Source of the DNA: Pseudomonadota bacterium
GTDB taxonomy: Bacteria; Pseudomonadota; Alphaproteobacteria; Rhizobiales; Kaistiaceae
Direction of reading: 5' to 3'
Assembly (NCBI GenBank): GCA_023433185.1
Contig: JAEZEN010000605.1
Coordinates: 1-5,218 of the forward strand
Length of the DNA stretch: 5,218 nucleotides
Position 1 is the first letter of the stretch. Each line of letters begins with the position of its first letter. Shown in pieces: positions 4,246 through 5,218 of this stretch. The notes under the pieces are model-generated. The model ran no database searches and was not told the origin of the DNA. It saw only the letters and a list, made by a program, of their open reading frames with translations. A program made the position numbers and the translations under genes.

Positions 4246-5218
4246 TCATTCCTTCTGCCCGAACGGCGAGATGGCGGCGCCGAGGGCCGTGCGGTCGAAC
4301 GCGGCGGTCTTGACGAGGGCGGTCACCGCCAGGCCCGGCACGAGGCCGAGCGCCGCCGCCGCGTCGCGCGTGACGCTGGCGATCAGTACCGTCCCGGCGG
4401 CGTCGAGCGTCACTTCGACCATGGGGGCCTCGACCGGGGCGAGCGCCGTCACGGTCGCGGCCAGCCGGTTGCGGATCGACAGGCGCCCCGGATCGCCGAC
4501 GGCGATCGCCACGTCGCGGGCGCGGATCCGGAGTCGCACGGCCCGCCCCGTTTCGAATCGGTGGCCCGGCACCGACAGTCGGCCGGCCGGATGGTCGAGC
4601 ACCGTCACGTCCGGGTCGGCAGAGGCGGCGACGATCGCCGTCAGCACGGTGCTCGCCTCGGCCTGCCCGGTATAGGGCCTCAGGTCCGCCCGGGCGAGGA
4701 TGTCGTCGACCGGCCCGGCCGCCACCGCTTTGCCGTCTGCGAGCACGACCATCGTGTCGGCGATGCGCACGACCTCTTCGAGCGAATGGCTGACATAGAC
4801 GACGGGAAGCCGCATCTCGTCGCGCAGCCGCTCGATATAGGGCAGCAGCTCGGCCTTCCGCGCTTCGTCCAGGGCGGCGAGCGGTTCGTCGAGGAGGAGC
4901 AGGCGCGGGCTGGCGAGCAGCGCGCGGCCGAGCGCGACGCGCTGCTTCTCGCCTCCGGACAGGCCTGACGGGCGCCGCGACAGCAGATGGCCGATGCCGA
5001 GCAGGTCGACGGTGGCCTCCAGGGACCCCCAGCGGCTGCCGCGGGCGAGGAGCCTCCGGCCATAGAGAAGGTTCGAGCGGACGCTCAGGTGCGGGAACAG
5101 GCGTCCCTCCTGGAACACGTAGCCGATCCGCCGACGGTGCGCCGGCACCCGGATGCCGCGCGCCGTGTCGACCAGTGTCTCGCCGTCGACGACGATCCGC
5201 CCGGCGTCGGGCCGGGCG
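4246..5218 (-). CDS. modC: Molybdate ABC transporter ATP-binding protein ModC (partial, N-terminus missing)
   Basis: The open frame runs from the right edge (5218) to TGA at 4246-4248: 323 visible residues of a family usually near 350-370. The N-terminal strand and Walker A lie outside the window. Visible ATPase elements are the Q-loop YVFQE, then GRLFPHLSVRSNLLYG, which is typical of ModC; the signature LSGGEKQ (4942-4962) followed by RVALGRALL; Walker B LLLLDEP (4882-4902) with D-loop ALDE; and the H-loop VSHSLEEV. The C-terminal ~75 residues (RLRIRARDVAIA... SIRNRLAATVTAL... VTALVKTAAFDR) form a TOBE/Mop-type molybdate-binding domain, which separates ModC from generic importer ATPases. It powers molybdate uptake with ModA and ModB, presumably encoded to the right. 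The GTG at 5146-5148 is internal, because residues upstream (RPDAGRIVVDGETL) continue the ATPase fold in frame. Confidence 0.95.
   Translation of the reverse strand, partial: ARPDAGRIVVDGETLVDTARGIRVPAHRRRIGYVFQEGRLFPHLSVRSNLLYGRRLLARGSRWGSLEATVDLLGIGHLLSRRPSGLSGGEKQRVALGRALLASPRLLLLDEPLAALDEARKAELLPYIERLRDEMRLPVVYVSHSLEEVVRIADTMVVLADGKAVAAGPVDDILARADLRPYTGQAEASTVLTAIVAASADPDVTVLDHPAGRLSVPGHRFETGRAVRLRIRARDVAIAVGDPGRLSIRNRLAATVTALAPVEAPMVEVTLDAAGTVLIASVTRDAAAALGLVPGLAVTALVKTAAFDRTALGAAISPFGQKE

Noticed and set aside
4246..5148. Taking GTG 5146-5148 as the true start of modC
   Set aside because: In-frame residues upstream (RPDAGRIVVDGETL) continue the conserved ATPase fold, and a start here would remove Walker A.

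Overview
The window looks like ordinary chromosomal DNA of a high-GC alphaproteobacterium, probably from the Hyphomicrobiales (Rhizobiales). That reading rests on third positions rich in G and C, two tiny Arg-rich DUF1127 proteins, a GcvA-like LysR regulator, a DUF72 protein of the type common in that order, a DUF922 secreted protein and a SPOR-less RlpA-like protein. The genus cannot be named from the sequence. I saw no rRNA, tRNA, CRISPR array, insertion sequence, phage gene or attachment site.

Layout, left to right. (1) 1-165, minus: the N-terminal 55 codons of a calcineurin-like metallophosphoesterase that runs off the left edge. (2) 166-422: a divergent intergenic region with a 9-12 bp inverted repeat (arms about 70 bp apart) and a perfect 17-bp palindrome just ahead of the next gene. 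(3) 423-578, plus: a 51-aa DUF1127 protein. (4) 579-857: a convergent gap with weak hairpins. (5) 858-1754, minus: a LysR-type regulator. (6) 1755-1849: the divergent promoter region it shares with (7) a second DUF1127 protein (1850-2032, plus). The two DUF1127 proteins align without gaps at 20 of 44 residues and flank the regulator. (8) 2124-2906, plus: a DUF72/YecE-family TIM-barrel protein. (9) 2907-3101: an intergenic region with a possible terminator. (10) 3102-3503, plus: an exported RlpA-like double-psi beta-barrel protein. (11) 3554-3592: a strong hairpin between convergent genes. (12) 3573-4190, minus: an exported DUF922 protein with an HEEGH zincin motif. (13) 4246-5218, minus: most of ModC, the molybdate ABC transporter ATPase, whose N-terminus with Walker A lies beyond the right edge.

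How the genes may work together. modC and the DUF922 gene lie on one strand 55 bp apart and may share a transcript. rlpA and the DUF922 gene converge on one hairpin, and both encode envelope proteins. The LysR regulator and its two DUF1127 neighbours form the most suggestive unit: a regulator next to small basic proteins of a family with RNA-binding members. No clearly new multi-gene system is visible. The items most worth checking are the LysR/DUF1127 arrangement, the palindrome at 369-385, the stop-codon hairpin at 3554-3592, and the Ser-for-His change in a conserved DUF72 motif.
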